From contig NZ_FNDD01000014.1 of NCBI RefSeq assembly GCF_900100015.1, forward strand, positions 36,221 through 100,220: 64,000 nucleotides of DNA, in the 5' to 3' direction. The position numbers and the translations under genes are program-made. Source of the stretch: Vibrio xiamenensis. Its GTDB lineage: Bacteria; Pseudomonadota; Gammaproteobacteria; Enterobacterales; Vibrionaceae. This document shows positions 38,160-46,833 of the stretch, in pieces; positions within the stretch are counted from its first letter, which is position 1; each line of letters starts with the position of its first letter. The notes under the pieces are model-generated. The model was not told the origin of the DNA and did no database searches. It saw only the letters and a list, made by a program, of their open reading frames with translations.

Positions 38160-41069
38160 ATGACATTTGCTTTGGGGCAACGCTGGATCAGCGACACGGA
38201 AAGTGATTTGGGATTGGGTACAGTGGTGGCGATGGATGCGCGCACTGTGACTCTGATGTTTGCTGCATCAGAAGAGAACCGAGTGTATGCACGTAACGAT
38301 GCGCCCGTAACCCGAGTCACCTTTAACGTGGGTGACCAAATTGAAAGTCAACAAGGGTGGTTTTTGGCGGTTGAGCAAGTGGTCGAAGATAACGGACTAT
38401 TTACCTATATCGGTACGCGTGAAGATAGCGAAGAGCAAGGTGTCGCACTGCGCGAGATCATGCTTAGCCACCAGATTCGTTTTAACAAACCACAAGACAA
38501 ATTGTTTGCCGGCCAGATTGACCGTATGGACAATTTCGTGCTGCGCTACCGCGCGCTCACTAATCAATACCAACAACACAAAAGCCCGATGCGCGGCTTG
38601 TGTGGTATGCGCGCAGGCTTGATTCCTCATCAGCTTTATATTGCCCATGAAGTCGGACGTCGTCATGCCCCTCGTGTGTTGTTGGCCGATGAAGTGGGTT
38701 TGGGTAAAACCATCGAAGCGGGCATGATCATTCATCAGCAAGTGCTTTCCGGCAGAGCGGAAAGAATTCTGATTGTGGTTCCGGAAACACTTCAGCATCA
38801 ATGGCTGGTGGAAATGCTGCGCCGTTTTAACCTCCATTTCTCGATTTTTGACGAAGAACGCTGTGTCGAAAGCGTCGCAGAAGGTGAAAACCCCTTTGAT
38901 ACTCAGCAGTATGTGTTGTGCTCGCTAGATTTCATTCGCAAAAGCCGCCAACGCTTTGAACAAGCGCTGGAAGGTGAGTGGGATCTGTTGGTGGTCGATG
39001 AAGCCCACCATTTAGAATGGAGCCAAGACAACTCAAGCCGCGAATACCAAATCATTGAAGGCCTTGCCAATAATACGCCTGGCGTGTTGCTGCTCACCGC
39101 AACCCCAGAACAGCTTGGCCGTGAAAGCCACTTTGCCCGTTTGCGTCTTCTTGATCCGGATCGTTTTTACGATTACCAAGCTTTCGTTGAAGAAGAAGCT
39201 CAATATGAACCCGTTGCTGATGCCGTTGCTGCACTATTTTCGGGCGAGCAGCTTCAAAATGACGCAAAAAATAAGATTACCGAACTACTTTCTGAACAAG
39301 ATGTTGAACCTTTGTACCGCATTTTAAACAGCGATGCGGATGAAGAAGAAAAAGCGGCTGCGCGCCAAGAGCTTATCGACAACTTGATGGACAGACACGG
39401 TACTGGGCGCGTGTTATTCCGTAACACGCGTGCCGCAATTCAAGGTTTTCCTAAACGCCATGTGAACTTGTTGCCGATGGATATTCCATCTCAATACGCG
39501 ACTTCAATGCGTGTTGCTAACATGATTGGCGGCAAGATGAGTGTTGAAGCTCGAGCGGTGAAAAACCTTTACCCAGAAGAAATTTTCCAAGAATTTGAAG
39601 GCGATGAAGCAAGCTGGTGGCAGTTTGATCCGCGCGTAAATTGGCTATTGGAAAAAATCACTGAAAAACGCAGTGAGAAGATTTTGGTGATCGCTTCACG
39701 TGCCAGTACTGCGCTGCAATTAGAGCAGGCACTGCGCGAACGCGAAGGTATTCGCGCGACCGTATTCCATGAAGGTATGTCGATTCTTGAACGAGACAAA
39801 GCCGCGGCTTACTTTGCTCAGGAAGAGGGCGGCGCTCAAGTGTTGATCTGTAGTGAAATTGGCTCCGAAGGGCGCAACTTCCAGTTTGCCAGCCAATTGG
39901 TGATGTTTGATCTGCCGGTTAACCCAGACTTACTGGAACAGCGTATTGGTCGTTTGGACCGTATCGGTCAGTTGCGCGACATCGACATTTTTGTGCCTTA
40001 TTTACGCGGTACGTCGCAAGAGATTTTGGCGCGTTGGTTTAACGAAGGCCTGAATGCCTTTGCTGAAACTTGTCCAACCGGTCGCACCGTATTTGATCAA
40101 TATGGTAGTGCTGTGATTGAAATGCTCGCCAGTGGCGATACCAGTGAGTTGGACGAGGTTATTGATAGTTCAGCGAAGCTAAATAAATCGCTCAAAGCTC
40201 AGTTGGAACAAGGCCGCGACCGTTTACTTGAGATGCATTCTAACGGCGGAGATAAAGCGCATGACATCGTTGAACGTATCGCAGCGACCGATGGCGATAC
40301 CAACTTAGTCACTTTTGCGCTTAGCCTGTTTGATACCATTGGTCTTAATCAAGATGATAAAGGCGACAACGCCATTGTTGTTACGCCATCAGAACATATG
40401 ATGGTGCCAAGTTATCCAGGTTTGCCTTATGAAGGCGCGACGATTACCTTTGATCGCGACACGGCTCTTTCTCGTGAAGACATGAACTTTATCAGTTGGG
40501 AACACCCGATGATTCAAGGCGGGATCGATTTGCTGATGAGCGAAGGTGTCGGCACTTCTGCGGTTTCTTTACTGAAAAACAAAGCGCTGCCAGTTGGTAC
40601 TCTGCTGCTTGAATTGGTATTTGTGGTTGATGCTCAGGCGCCGAAAAGCAGTGGTATTAGCCGCTTTTTACCGCCAACACCGATTCGCTTGATGCTGGAT
40701 CAAAAAGGTAATGATTTGTCTGAGCAAGTGGAATTTGAAGGCTTCAACCGCCAGTTAAGCCCAGTGAATCGTCATTTAGCCAGCAAGTTAGTAACCTCAG
40801 TGCAGCCGCAAATTCATCATTTGATTGAAGCGGGTGAACAGCTGATCAAAGCTAAAGTCGATGCGGTACGTGAGCAGGCGCAGCGCGATATGCACAGCCG
40901 CTTAAATAGCGAACTTGAGCGCTTACAAGCGTTGAAAGCGGTCAACCCCAATATTCGTGATGAAGAGATCACTGCACTGGATGAGCAGATGAACACGCTA
41001 AATAGCTATATTGAACGTGCTCAGTATCAGCTGGATTCGCTGCGTGTGATTGTAGTGTCACACAACTGA
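38160..41069 (+). CDS. rapA: RNA polymerase-associated Swi2/Snf2 ATPase RapA
   Basis: A 969-residue protein, near E. coli RapA (968). Tudor-like N-terminal domains (about 1-110) are followed by the helicase core: Walker [16 protein letters not shown] box [10 protein letters not shown], the TATPEQLG motif III region and C-terminal motif [15 protein letters not shown]. RapA binds core RNA polymerase and helps recycle it after termination. In enteric bacteria rapA lies beside rluA; here a divergent Nramp-like gene is interposed. A GGTGAGG ribosome-binding site precedes the ATG. Confidence 0.98.
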   Translation: MTFALGQRWISDTESDLGLGTVVAMDARTVTLMFAASEENRVYARNDAPVTRVTFNVGDQIESQQGWFLAVEQVVEDNGLFTYIGTREDSEEQGVALREIMLSHQIRFNKPQDKLFAGQIDRMDNFVLRYRALTNQYQQHKSPMRGLCGMRAGLIPHQLYIAHEVGRRHAPRVLLADEVGLGKTIEAGMIIHQQVLSGRAERILIVVPETLQHQWLVEMLRRFNLHFSIFDEERCVESVAEGENPFDTQQYVLCSLDFIRKSRQRFEQALEGEWDLLVVDEAHHLEWSQDNSSREYQIIEGLANNTPGVLLLTATPEQLGRESHFARLRLLDPDRFYDYQAFVEEEAQYEPVADAVAALFSGEQLQNDAKNKITELLSEQDVEPLYRILNSDADEEEKAAARQELIDNLMDRHGTGRVLFRNTRAAIQGFPKRHVNLLPMDIPSQYATSMRVANMIGGKMSVEARAVKNLYPEEIFQEFEGDEASWWQFDPRVNWLLEKITEKRSEKILVIASRASTALQLEQALREREGIRATVFHEGMSILERDKAAAYFAQEEGGAQVLICSEIGSEGRNFQFASQLVMFDLPVNPDLLEQRIGRLDRIGQLRDIDIFVPYLRGTSQEILARWFNEGLNAFAETCPTGRTVFDQYGSAVIEMLASGDTSELDEVIDSSAKLNKSLKAQLEQGRDRLLEMHSNGGDKAHDIVERIAATDGDTNLVTFALSLFDTIGLNQDDKGDNAIVVTPSEHMMVPSYPGLPYEGATITFDRDTALSREDMNFISWEHPMIQGGIDLLMSEGVGTSAVSLLKNKALPVGTLLLELVFVVDAQAPKSSGISRFLPPTPIRLMLDQKGNDLSEQVEFEGFNRQLSPVNRHLASKLVTSVQPQIHHLIEAGEQLIKAKVDAVREQAQRDMHSRLNSELERLQALKAVNPNIRDEEITALDEQMNTLNSYIERAQYQLDSLRVIVVSHN

Positions 41070-41092
41070 TAACCAATGACATATCAGCAAAT

Positions 41093-41121
41093 AAAAAGGC
41101 CTTCATATGAAGGCCTTTTTT
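41093..41121. terminator. Bidirectional terminator after rapA
   Basis: The stem AAAAAGGCCTTC / GAAGGCCTTTTT around ATAT serves rapA and the convergent Nramp-like gene. Confidence 0.93.
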
Positions 41122-41146
41122 GATCGCGGATGTTATCGATGGTGAA

Positions 41147-42424
41147 TTACATCAACCATTTCCACCATACGAATAGTGCAAGGAAACCGAATAGGTAAAT
41201 CAAACCAGCAATCGATAGCCATTTCAATTTAGTGCCCACAGCCAACGCTTTTGGCAGTGGTGTTTTGGTGACCAAAATGAAGTTCAGCAATGCGAAGAAA
41301 GGCGTGGTAATAAACGCCAGTACCATAGCGAAGTTCAGCATTGGAATCAGTGCTGATGCCCAAAATAGAATAATGGCTAAGGCGAGCGCAGAGACAGACC
41401 ACATCCAGTATTGAGTGGTTTTGCCATTCATTTTGGCTTGGCCGCGTAGCAAACGTTGCGATTCAGAAATCACTCGTGCGTAGCCGTCGATAACCGTAAT
41501 GGTACTGCCGAAAATACAGAAGAAAGCAATGACCGCAATCAAGTAGCGAGACCATTCGCCAATGGTTGAAGCGTACATACCAACCAATTGATGAGAAAAG
41601 CCAATTCCAGATTTCGACAGTTCAACACCAGAGCCGTGCAGTACCAAAGCGCCTAATGCGAGGAACACAATCGCCAGCAGCGCAGTACCAATATAGCCGA
41701 CGTTGAAATCGAGCAGAGCAGAGCGCGCAGTGACATTTTGTTGGCTGCGTTGGCTCTTAAGCCACATTGAGGTCAGGCTAGAGATCTCAATTGGCGCAGG
41801 CATCCAACCCATAGTCACAACGATAAAACCGATCGCGGCGATGGTCCAAGGTGATGGCGATTCCGCAGCAGCAACCGCAGGTGCAGCGCTGTTAGAAAAT
41901 GCCATGACCACCGCACTCAATGTCGCAATCGTCAAAACGGCCATGATGATTTTAGACAGTGAATCCAGTGCTTTATAGTGACCTGCGAACAGAATTGCCA
42001 AGCAAGTGAACAAGACGATTGCGCTTAGTGTTCCCATTGAAAGCTCAACGGGAATAAAGTAACCGAGCAAGCTGGCACTAAATAGTGCAAGCGCGGCGGT
42101 ATTTACCACGGCGGAAACCGTAGTTAACAGCGTAAACACCCACAAATATGGGCGTCCGAGTTTTGAGTAGCCTTCAACTAAGCTTTCACCAGTGCCCATG
42201 GTGTACTGAACACCAGCGCGAAAAAATGGGTATTTAAATAGGTTGACGAGCAAAATCAGTGCGGCGAGTTGCCAGCCATAAATCGCACCAGCTTTAGTTG
42301 AAGCGACTAAGTGTGACCCACCAACTGCAGCGGCAGCAGTCATGATTCCGGGGCCCAATGATTTTACAAATTGCGACAGGGAAGCTCGCCCTTCGGCGGG
42401 CCGATATTCGGCAGCATTCTCCAT
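41147..42424 (-). CDS. Nramp-family transporter with atypical metal-site motifs
   Basis: A 425-residue, 11-12 span membrane protein with the overall Nramp fold (opening SLGPGIMTAAAAVGGSHLVA). Canonical Nramp metal transporters carry DPGN in helix 1 and MPH in helix 6. Here the helix 1 position reads GGSH and helix 6 reads WMPAPIEISS, so the Asp, Asn and His are replaced. Substrate could therefore differ from Mn/Fe, as in Nramp-related magnesium transporters, or ion coupling may differ. A palindrome upstream (42489) may be its operator. It is convergent with rapA and divergent from rluA. Confidence 0.88.
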   Translation of the reverse strand: MENAAEYRPAEGRASLSQFVKSLGPGIMTAAAAVGGSHLVASTKAGAIYGWQLAALILLVNLFKYPFFRAGVQYTMGTGESLVEGYSKLGRPYLWVFTLLTTVSAVVNTAALALFSASLLGYFIPVELSMGTLSAIVLFTCLAILFAGHYKALDSLSKIIMAVLTIATLSAVVMAFSNSAAPAVAAAESPSPWTIAAIGFIVVTMGWMPAPIEISSLTSMWLKSQRSQQNVTARSALLDFNVGYIGTALLAIVFLALGALVLHGSGVELSKSGIGFSHQLVGMYASTIGEWSRYLIAVIAFFCIFGSTITVIDGYARVISESQRLLRGQAKMNGKTTQYWMWSVSALALAIILFWASALIPMLNFAMVLAFITTPFFALLNFILVTKTPLPKALAVGTKLKWLSIAGLIYLFGFLALFVWWKWLM

Positions 42425-42488
42425 GGTTAATCCTTATACGTGTGTGTTTGCATTATGTTTTATAGTTTTTGTCAATAGATGGTATGGA

Positions 42489-42502
42489 TATCACATGTGA
42501 TA
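42489..42502. promoter_or_regulatory. 14-bp palindrome upstream of the Nramp-like gene
   Basis: TATCACATGTGATA is a perfect palindrome 65-78 bp before the Nramp-like start. A repressor operator is plausible; I do not recognise the regulator. Confidence 0.45.
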
Positions 42503-42586
42503 ATTGTGTCAAACTAATTTTACTTATTTTTTTATTTTGGTATTTCCAGGTTGACAGTTTGGGGTTTGGGATGATGTTGAGTCTGT

Positions 42587-42592
42587 TATAAT
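42587..42592 (+). promoter_or_regulatory. Likely -10 element for rluA
   Basis: TATAAT is followed by a GC-rich discriminator, about 32 bp before the rluA ATG. The -35 is weak (TTTGGG at 16-bp spacing). Confidence 0.5.
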
Positions 42593-42623
42593 CGCGGCGA
42601 TTTTTGACAAGAGAACATCTTTA

Positions 42624-43361
42624 ATGGCGATGCAAGAGTACAACCCACCGACCGATCCTTGGGTTGAAATAATTTATCAAGATGAGCACATTTTGGCGGT
42701 CAATAAGCCCTCAGGATTATTGTCAGTGCCAGGGCGTTTGGCCGAGCATCACGACAGTATGTGGAGTCGCTTGCAACAAACTTATCCTGAAATTCAAGTT
42801 GTGCATCGCCTTGATATGGACACTTCTGGGCTGATGGTGTTTGCTAAAAACAAACGCGCTGAATCGGCGTTAAAGAAGCAATTCCAATATCGTTTAACGC
42901 ATAAAGTGTATTACGCGCGGGTTTGGGGGCAGGTTGAAAACGAGCAAGGTGAGTTAGATTTTCCACTTGTGTGTGACTGGCCAAATCGGCCGCGCCAGAA
43001 AGTCTGCTACCAAGATGGTAAACCGGCGAAAACTTTTTATCAGGTCGTTAAGCGTGAAGCGCAAACGACGATTGTCCGTTTATTGCCGGTAACAGGACGT
43101 TCTCATCAGTTGCGCGTGCACATGCAAGCGCTCGGACATCCGATTGTTGGCGATGAGTTTTACGCATCCGAGCAAGCTTTTGCGTTTTCTGATAGGTTAG
43201 AGCTCCACGCCGCAGAATTAAGTTTTTATCACCCTCGTAGCCATTGGCTGCGAAGCCTGTTTGTGGCTTGTGATTTTTATCCTGAGGGCGAAGAGATGAT
43301 CTTTGATTACTTTGACCCAGAGAGAAAGCTGCCGGATTATAAAACTCTGCCCAAGCCATAA
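42624..43361 (+). CDS. rluA: 23S rRNA U746 / tRNA U32 pseudouridine synthase RluA
   Basis: A 245-residue pseudouridine synthase. The catalytic aspartate is in VHRLDMDTSGLMVFAK. Other family blocks are AVNKPSGLLSVPG and LPVTGRSHQLRVHMQALGHP. The small size with no S4 domain fits RluA, which modifies both 23S rRNA position 746 and several tRNAs at position 32. It is followed 32 bases later by a dehydrogenase gene in the same direction. Confidence 0.95.
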   Translation: MAMQEYNPPTDPWVEIIYQDEHILAVNKPSGLLSVPGRLAEHHDSMWSRLQQTYPEIQVVHRLDMDTSGLMVFAKNKRAESALKKQFQYRLTHKVYYARVWGQVENEQGELDFPLVCDWPNRPRQKVCYQDGKPAKTFYQVVKREAQTTIVRLLPVTGRSHQLRVHMQALGHPIVGDEFYASEQAFAFSDRLELHAAELSFYHPRSHWLRSLFVACDFYPEGEEMIFDYFDPERKLPDYKTLPKP

Positions 43362-43393
43362 ATAAGGATGTTGGGTAGCTCAAGGAGAGTGTT

Positions 43394-44356
43394 ATGTCGT
43401 TACCTAAAATCGTGTTTCTGGATCGCGCCACGATTCCTGCGCACATTCATGTGCCTCATCTGCCATTTGATCACCAATGGGTCGAATATGACACTACCAC
43501 GCCAGAGCAAGTGATTGAGCGTATTTACGATGCGACTGTGGTGATCACCAATAAAGTGGTACTCAAAGGCGAACTGATATCCCAACTTCCTGATCTTAAG
43601 CTGATTGCCGTGTCGGCGACCGGTTATAACAATGTCGATATTGAAGCGTGCCGCGCTAACAATATTGCGGTAACCAATATTCAAGGTTACGCGACTCAGT
43701 CTGTACCGGAACATGTGGTCGCAATGATATTTGCGCTGCGCCGCAACTTATTTGCTTATCATCAAGATATCGCCGATGGCCACTGGCAGCGCAGCGGTCA
43801 GTTCTGCTTTTTTACTCATCCAATTAATGACATTGCCGGCTCAACGCTTGGTATTGTCGGCAGTGGCACCTTGGGTCAAGCAACGGCGTCACTTGCCAAA
43901 GCGATTGGCATGCATGTGCTGTTTGCCGAACGTAAAGGTGCTAAGGCGTGCCGTGAGGGCTTTACACCATTTGAACAAGTGCTCAAGCAGGCGGATGTGT
44001 TGACGCTGCATTGCCCACTCAATGAGCAGACCGAAAGCCTGATTGGGGCCGATGAGCTGAAGACCATGAAATCCTCCGCTGTTGTAATCAATACTGGGCG
44101 TGGCGGTTTGGTGGATGAAAGTGCGCTAGTTAACGCCTTAAAACAAGGGGACATTGCAGGCGCGGGTGTAGATGTATTTACTCAAGAGCCTGCCGATAAT
44201 TCCAATCCGCTGCTAGCAAATAGCGCTCTGCCTAATTTGCTACTGACGCCGCATGTTGCATGGGGCAGTGATTCGGCGATTTCAAAGTTGGTGGCGATCC
44301 TTATCGATAATATTGCGGCCTTTGAGCGCGGCGAACAACAAAACCGCATCGTTTAA
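43394..44356 (+). CDS. D-2-hydroxyacid dehydrogenase (glycerate/hydroxypyruvate reductase-like)
   Basis: A 320-residue NAD-dependent dehydrogenase. The Rossmann motif is GIVGSGTLGQATA. Active-site residues are in NTGRGGLVDESAL (Arg region), VDVFTQEP (Glu) and TPHVAWGSD (His). The family also includes glycerate, lactate and erythronate-phosphate dehydrogenases; the short C-terminus and overall pattern favour glycerate dehydrogenase-like activity, not certain. A strong CAAGGAGAG ribosome-binding site precedes the ATG. Possibly cotranscribed with rluA. Confidence 0.9.
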   Translation: MSLPKIVFLDRATIPAHIHVPHLPFDHQWVEYDTTTPEQVIERIYDATVVITNKVVLKGELISQLPDLKLIAVSATGYNNVDIEACRANNIAVTNIQGYATQSVPEHVVAMIFALRRNLFAYHQDIADGHWQRSGQFCFFTHPINDIAGSTLGIVGSGTLGQATASLAKAIGMHVLFAERKGAKACREGFTPFEQVLKQADVLTLHCPLNEQTESLIGADELKTMKSSAVVINTGRGGLVDESALVNALKQGDIAGAGVDVFTQEPADNSNPLLANSALPNLLLTPHVAWGSDSAISKLVAILIDNIAAFERGEQQNRIV

Positions 44357-44397
44357 AGCGCATCGTTTTAATAATTTAATTGTTAGATTACTCAATA

Positions 44398-44481
44398 ATT
44401 TAACCAAATCACCCTCTAAACGGCCGGTTTTAAACTAACGCTAAATGCTGATAGTTTTGTTAGTTAAATGAGGTGGTTTTT
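44398..44481 (+). terminator. Possible long structured terminator after the hydroxyacid dehydrogenase
   Basis: AATCACCCTC near 44404 can pair imperfectly with GAGGTGGTT near 44470, enclosing a second stem TTAAACTAAC / GTTAGTTAAA, followed by T8. The long loop makes it less certain than the other terminators. Confidence 0.4.
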
Positions 44482-44611
44482 TTGTGAATTTTACCCATTC
44501 AATTGCATGAGTTTGATGAATGTTTGTGCGCTAATTGGTAATCTTAAATAGGCAATGTTTTGCTTATTTATGGCTAGATACAATTATAACAACGTCAGGA
44601 ACAACAAACTC

Positions 44612-45784
44612 ATGGATAACAATCAGCATATTAACCCTCTGATCTTTAAAGGTCAGGGGGAAACCTATTTGGGTATTTGGATAGTCAATATTTTCCTTTC
44701 TATCGTCACTTTGGGTATTTATTCGGCTTGGGCCAAAGTTCGTACCAAACGTTATTTTTATGGCAGTACCGAGCTTGCCGGTGATGTGTTTGAATATCAC
44801 GGTACGCCAGGGCAAATTCTCAAAGGACGACTTGTCGCTTTAGTGTGCGTTCTCGTCTGGGCGTTAGTCAGCCAAACCAGCGGTCCGATTTCAGCGATAA
44901 TGCTACTTGGTTTCTATCTCGCTCTTCCTTGGCTGCTGTGGAGTAATGCGCGTTTTGATTCTGCGATGACCAGTTACCGCAATGTGCATTTTTCGTTTGA
45001 AGGCTCTTTGGCATTAGCCTACAAACACATCTTAGGACGTGGTATTGGCGCTTTGGTGTTGATGGCGCTGTATATTGTCGTCATCACCGTGACTGCCCAG
45101 GTTTCTATTGTGCTATCGGTGATTTTGGGGCTTGGGGCTCTGATCGTCATGGCGCTGCTGTATTCTTGGGTGGTAAGCGGAATGATGCGCTATTTTGTTA
45201 ATGGTTACCGTTATGGTGACTGGGCATTTTCTGCGGATATCAAGCAAGGGGTATTTAGCAAAATTTACTTTTCGGCGATGGCTTACGGAATACTGGGCTT
45301 CATTGCTTTAAGTATTGTTACCATCGCGTCCAGTTTCTCTGGCGGCCGAATTACCGATATGTTGCAAGGTCAGATGCCAAGTTTTGGTATCGACCAAGTG
45401 ATGCCGTTCGTAATGATGTACATTGGCTTTATACTCATCACTTTAGCGTTAACCGCTTACACCGCATCGCGAGTTCGTAATTATCTGTTCTCGTGTATGC
45501 TGCTTACTCACAGTGAAACCTCTCAACTTAAATTGACGTTTATTTCTCAGTTTAATACGCGCGGTTATATGTGGTTGATCCTGTCTAATTTCCTATTACA
45601 AGTCGTTAGCTTAGGATTTGCAAGGCCTTGGGTCATGGTGCGCTCCGCTCGCTACGTGGCAGATAACACGCGAGTGGTGGGAGATATGTCTCTGTTGGTC
45701 TCTTATGATCAACCGTCAAACGTTGATTCCGCTATTTCTGATGAATTGGCTCAAGCTTTTGATTTAAATCTAGGCATCGGTTAA
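44612..45784 (+). CDS. yjgN: YjgN-family (DUF898) inner membrane protein
   Basis: A 390-residue polytopic membrane protein. The N-terminus has the family pattern INPLIFKGQGETYLGIW, then TLGIYSAWAKVRTKRYFYG; an equivalent motif recurs near the C-terminus (SLGFARPWVMVRSARYVADN). Function unknown. The ATG at 44612 (MDNNQH) is chosen because AGGA lies upstream and the family starts there; an in-frame upstream ATG adds 19 polar residues. The stop overlaps the ATG of the M48 protease gene (TAATG), so the two are coupled. Adjacent to valS, as yjgN is in E. coli. Confidence 0.88.
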   Translation: MDNNQHINPLIFKGQGETYLGIWIVNIFLSIVTLGIYSAWAKVRTKRYFYGSTELAGDVFEYHGTPGQILKGRLVALVCVLVWALVSQTSGPISAIMLLGFYLALPWLLWSNARFDSAMTSYRNVHFSFEGSLALAYKHILGRGIGALVLMALYIVVITVTAQVSIVLSVILGLGALIVMALLYSWVVSGMMRYFVNGYRYGDWAFSADIKQGVFSKIYFSAMAYGILGFIALSIVTIASSFSGGRITDMLQGQMPSFGIDQVMPFVMMYIGFILITLALTAYTASRVRNYLFSCMLLTHSETSQLKLTFISQFNTRGYMWLILSNFLLQVVSLGFARPWVMVRSARYVADNTRVVGDMSLLVSYDQPSNVDSAISDELAQAFDLNLGIG

Positions 45785-46776
45785 TGCAACTCAGTGGTCA
45801 TGTTTTTGCGCCGCGCAGTTCAGAGCGCAGTGCGGCGCAATTTCAATATCAGTCAGATTCGCAGTGGCTGCTCATCACCCACAGTGGAATGCTCAGTTAC
45901 TCAGCTGATGAAGTGACGTTTAGTGATCCGGTTGGTGATAGGCCGATTCGCATCAGCTTGCCAGACGGACGAGTGTTTGTCACACCGCGAACGCCAGAGC
46001 TAGATACTTGGCTGGCTCCCACGCGGCCTTGGGCATTTGTCTTGGATTGGTTCGAGTCGAACTGGTTGGCGTGGGCTGGCAGTATTATGTTGTGCGCCGT
46101 GATGGTGATTGGTGGTTACCAATATGCGCTGCCTTGGGTCAGTCATAAAACCGCGCAAGCGATTCCGACACCTTGGGCTTTGCAGTTGGGAGATAAAGTG
46201 CTGGCAACCCTTGATCACTATTGTCAGCCATCCAACCTTTCAACTCAGCGGCAGGCTGAGATTCGTCGTCGTGTGGATCATTTTCTACCTAGGCTTCCCA
46301 CAATGCCATATAAGGTCAATATCGAGTTTCGTTCCGACGACGGGCAAGCCAATGCGTTTGCACTGCCAGGAGGCACGATTGTGCTTTTGGATGGCGTGGT
46401 TAATTTGGCGAAAACCGAGCAACAGTTAGACGCAATCGTACTGCATGAGCTTGGTCATGTTTACCATCGCCATATGATGACGCGTTTGGTCGAGTCGAGC
46501 ATCATTTCGGTTGCCGTCGCGCTGATGACAGGGGAAGCGAGTGGGGTGATTGATAATATGGCAGGCGCAGGGGTATTTCTGTTAGCCAATCGTCGCTCTC
46601 GCGGTGATGAGCAGCAAGCGGATGCGTTCGCACGCCAAGCCTTAATTACCCTGTATGGCAGTGCGAACAGCCTTGGTGAGGTGTTTTTGTTACTCAAACA
46701 ACAGGGCGGCTTAGAAGCGCCTGAATGGTTGAGTACTCACCCCAATATGGAAGAGCGAATCGAGCGTAGCCATTAA
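45784..46776 (+). CDS. M48-family membrane-anchored zinc metalloprotease
   Basis: A 330-residue protein. A cytoplasmic N-terminal region (about 1-90) precedes one membrane span (about 94-118). The M48 domain has HELGHVYHRH, zinc ligands H221 and H225, catalytic E222, and the third ligand probably E276 in GDEQQADAF. It is related to HtpX/BepA/LoiP-type proteases. The topology suggests a periplasmic catalytic domain without a lipoprotein signal. One-base overlap with yjgN implies joint function, perhaps membrane-protein quality control; this is inference. A terminator follows. Confidence 0.9.
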   Translation: MQLSGHVFAPRSSERSAAQFQYQSDSQWLLITHSGMLSYSADEVTFSDPVGDRPIRISLPDGRVFVTPRTPELDTWLAPTRPWAFVLDWFESNWLAWAGSIMLCAVMVIGGYQYALPWVSHKTAQAIPTPWALQLGDKVLATLDHYCQPSNLSTQRQAEIRRRVDHFLPRLPTMPYKVNIEFRSDDGQANAFALPGGTIVLLDGVVNLAKTEQQLDAIVLHELGHVYHRHMMTRLVESSIISVAVALMTGEASGVIDNMAGAGVFLLANRRSRGDEQQADAFARQALITLYGSANSLGEVFLLLKQQGGLEAPEWLSTHPNMEERIERSH

Positions 46777-46789
46777 TGTGATTAGCAAT

Positions 46790-46820
46790 AAAAAAGCAGC
46801 GCCTTAGCGCTGCTTTTTTT
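46790..46820. terminator. Bidirectional terminator between the M48 gene and valS
   Basis: The stem AAAAAAGCAGCGC / GCGCTGCTTTTTT around CTTA has T runs on both strands. Confidence 0.93.
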
Positions 46821-46833
46821 GTCAAACTCTTAA

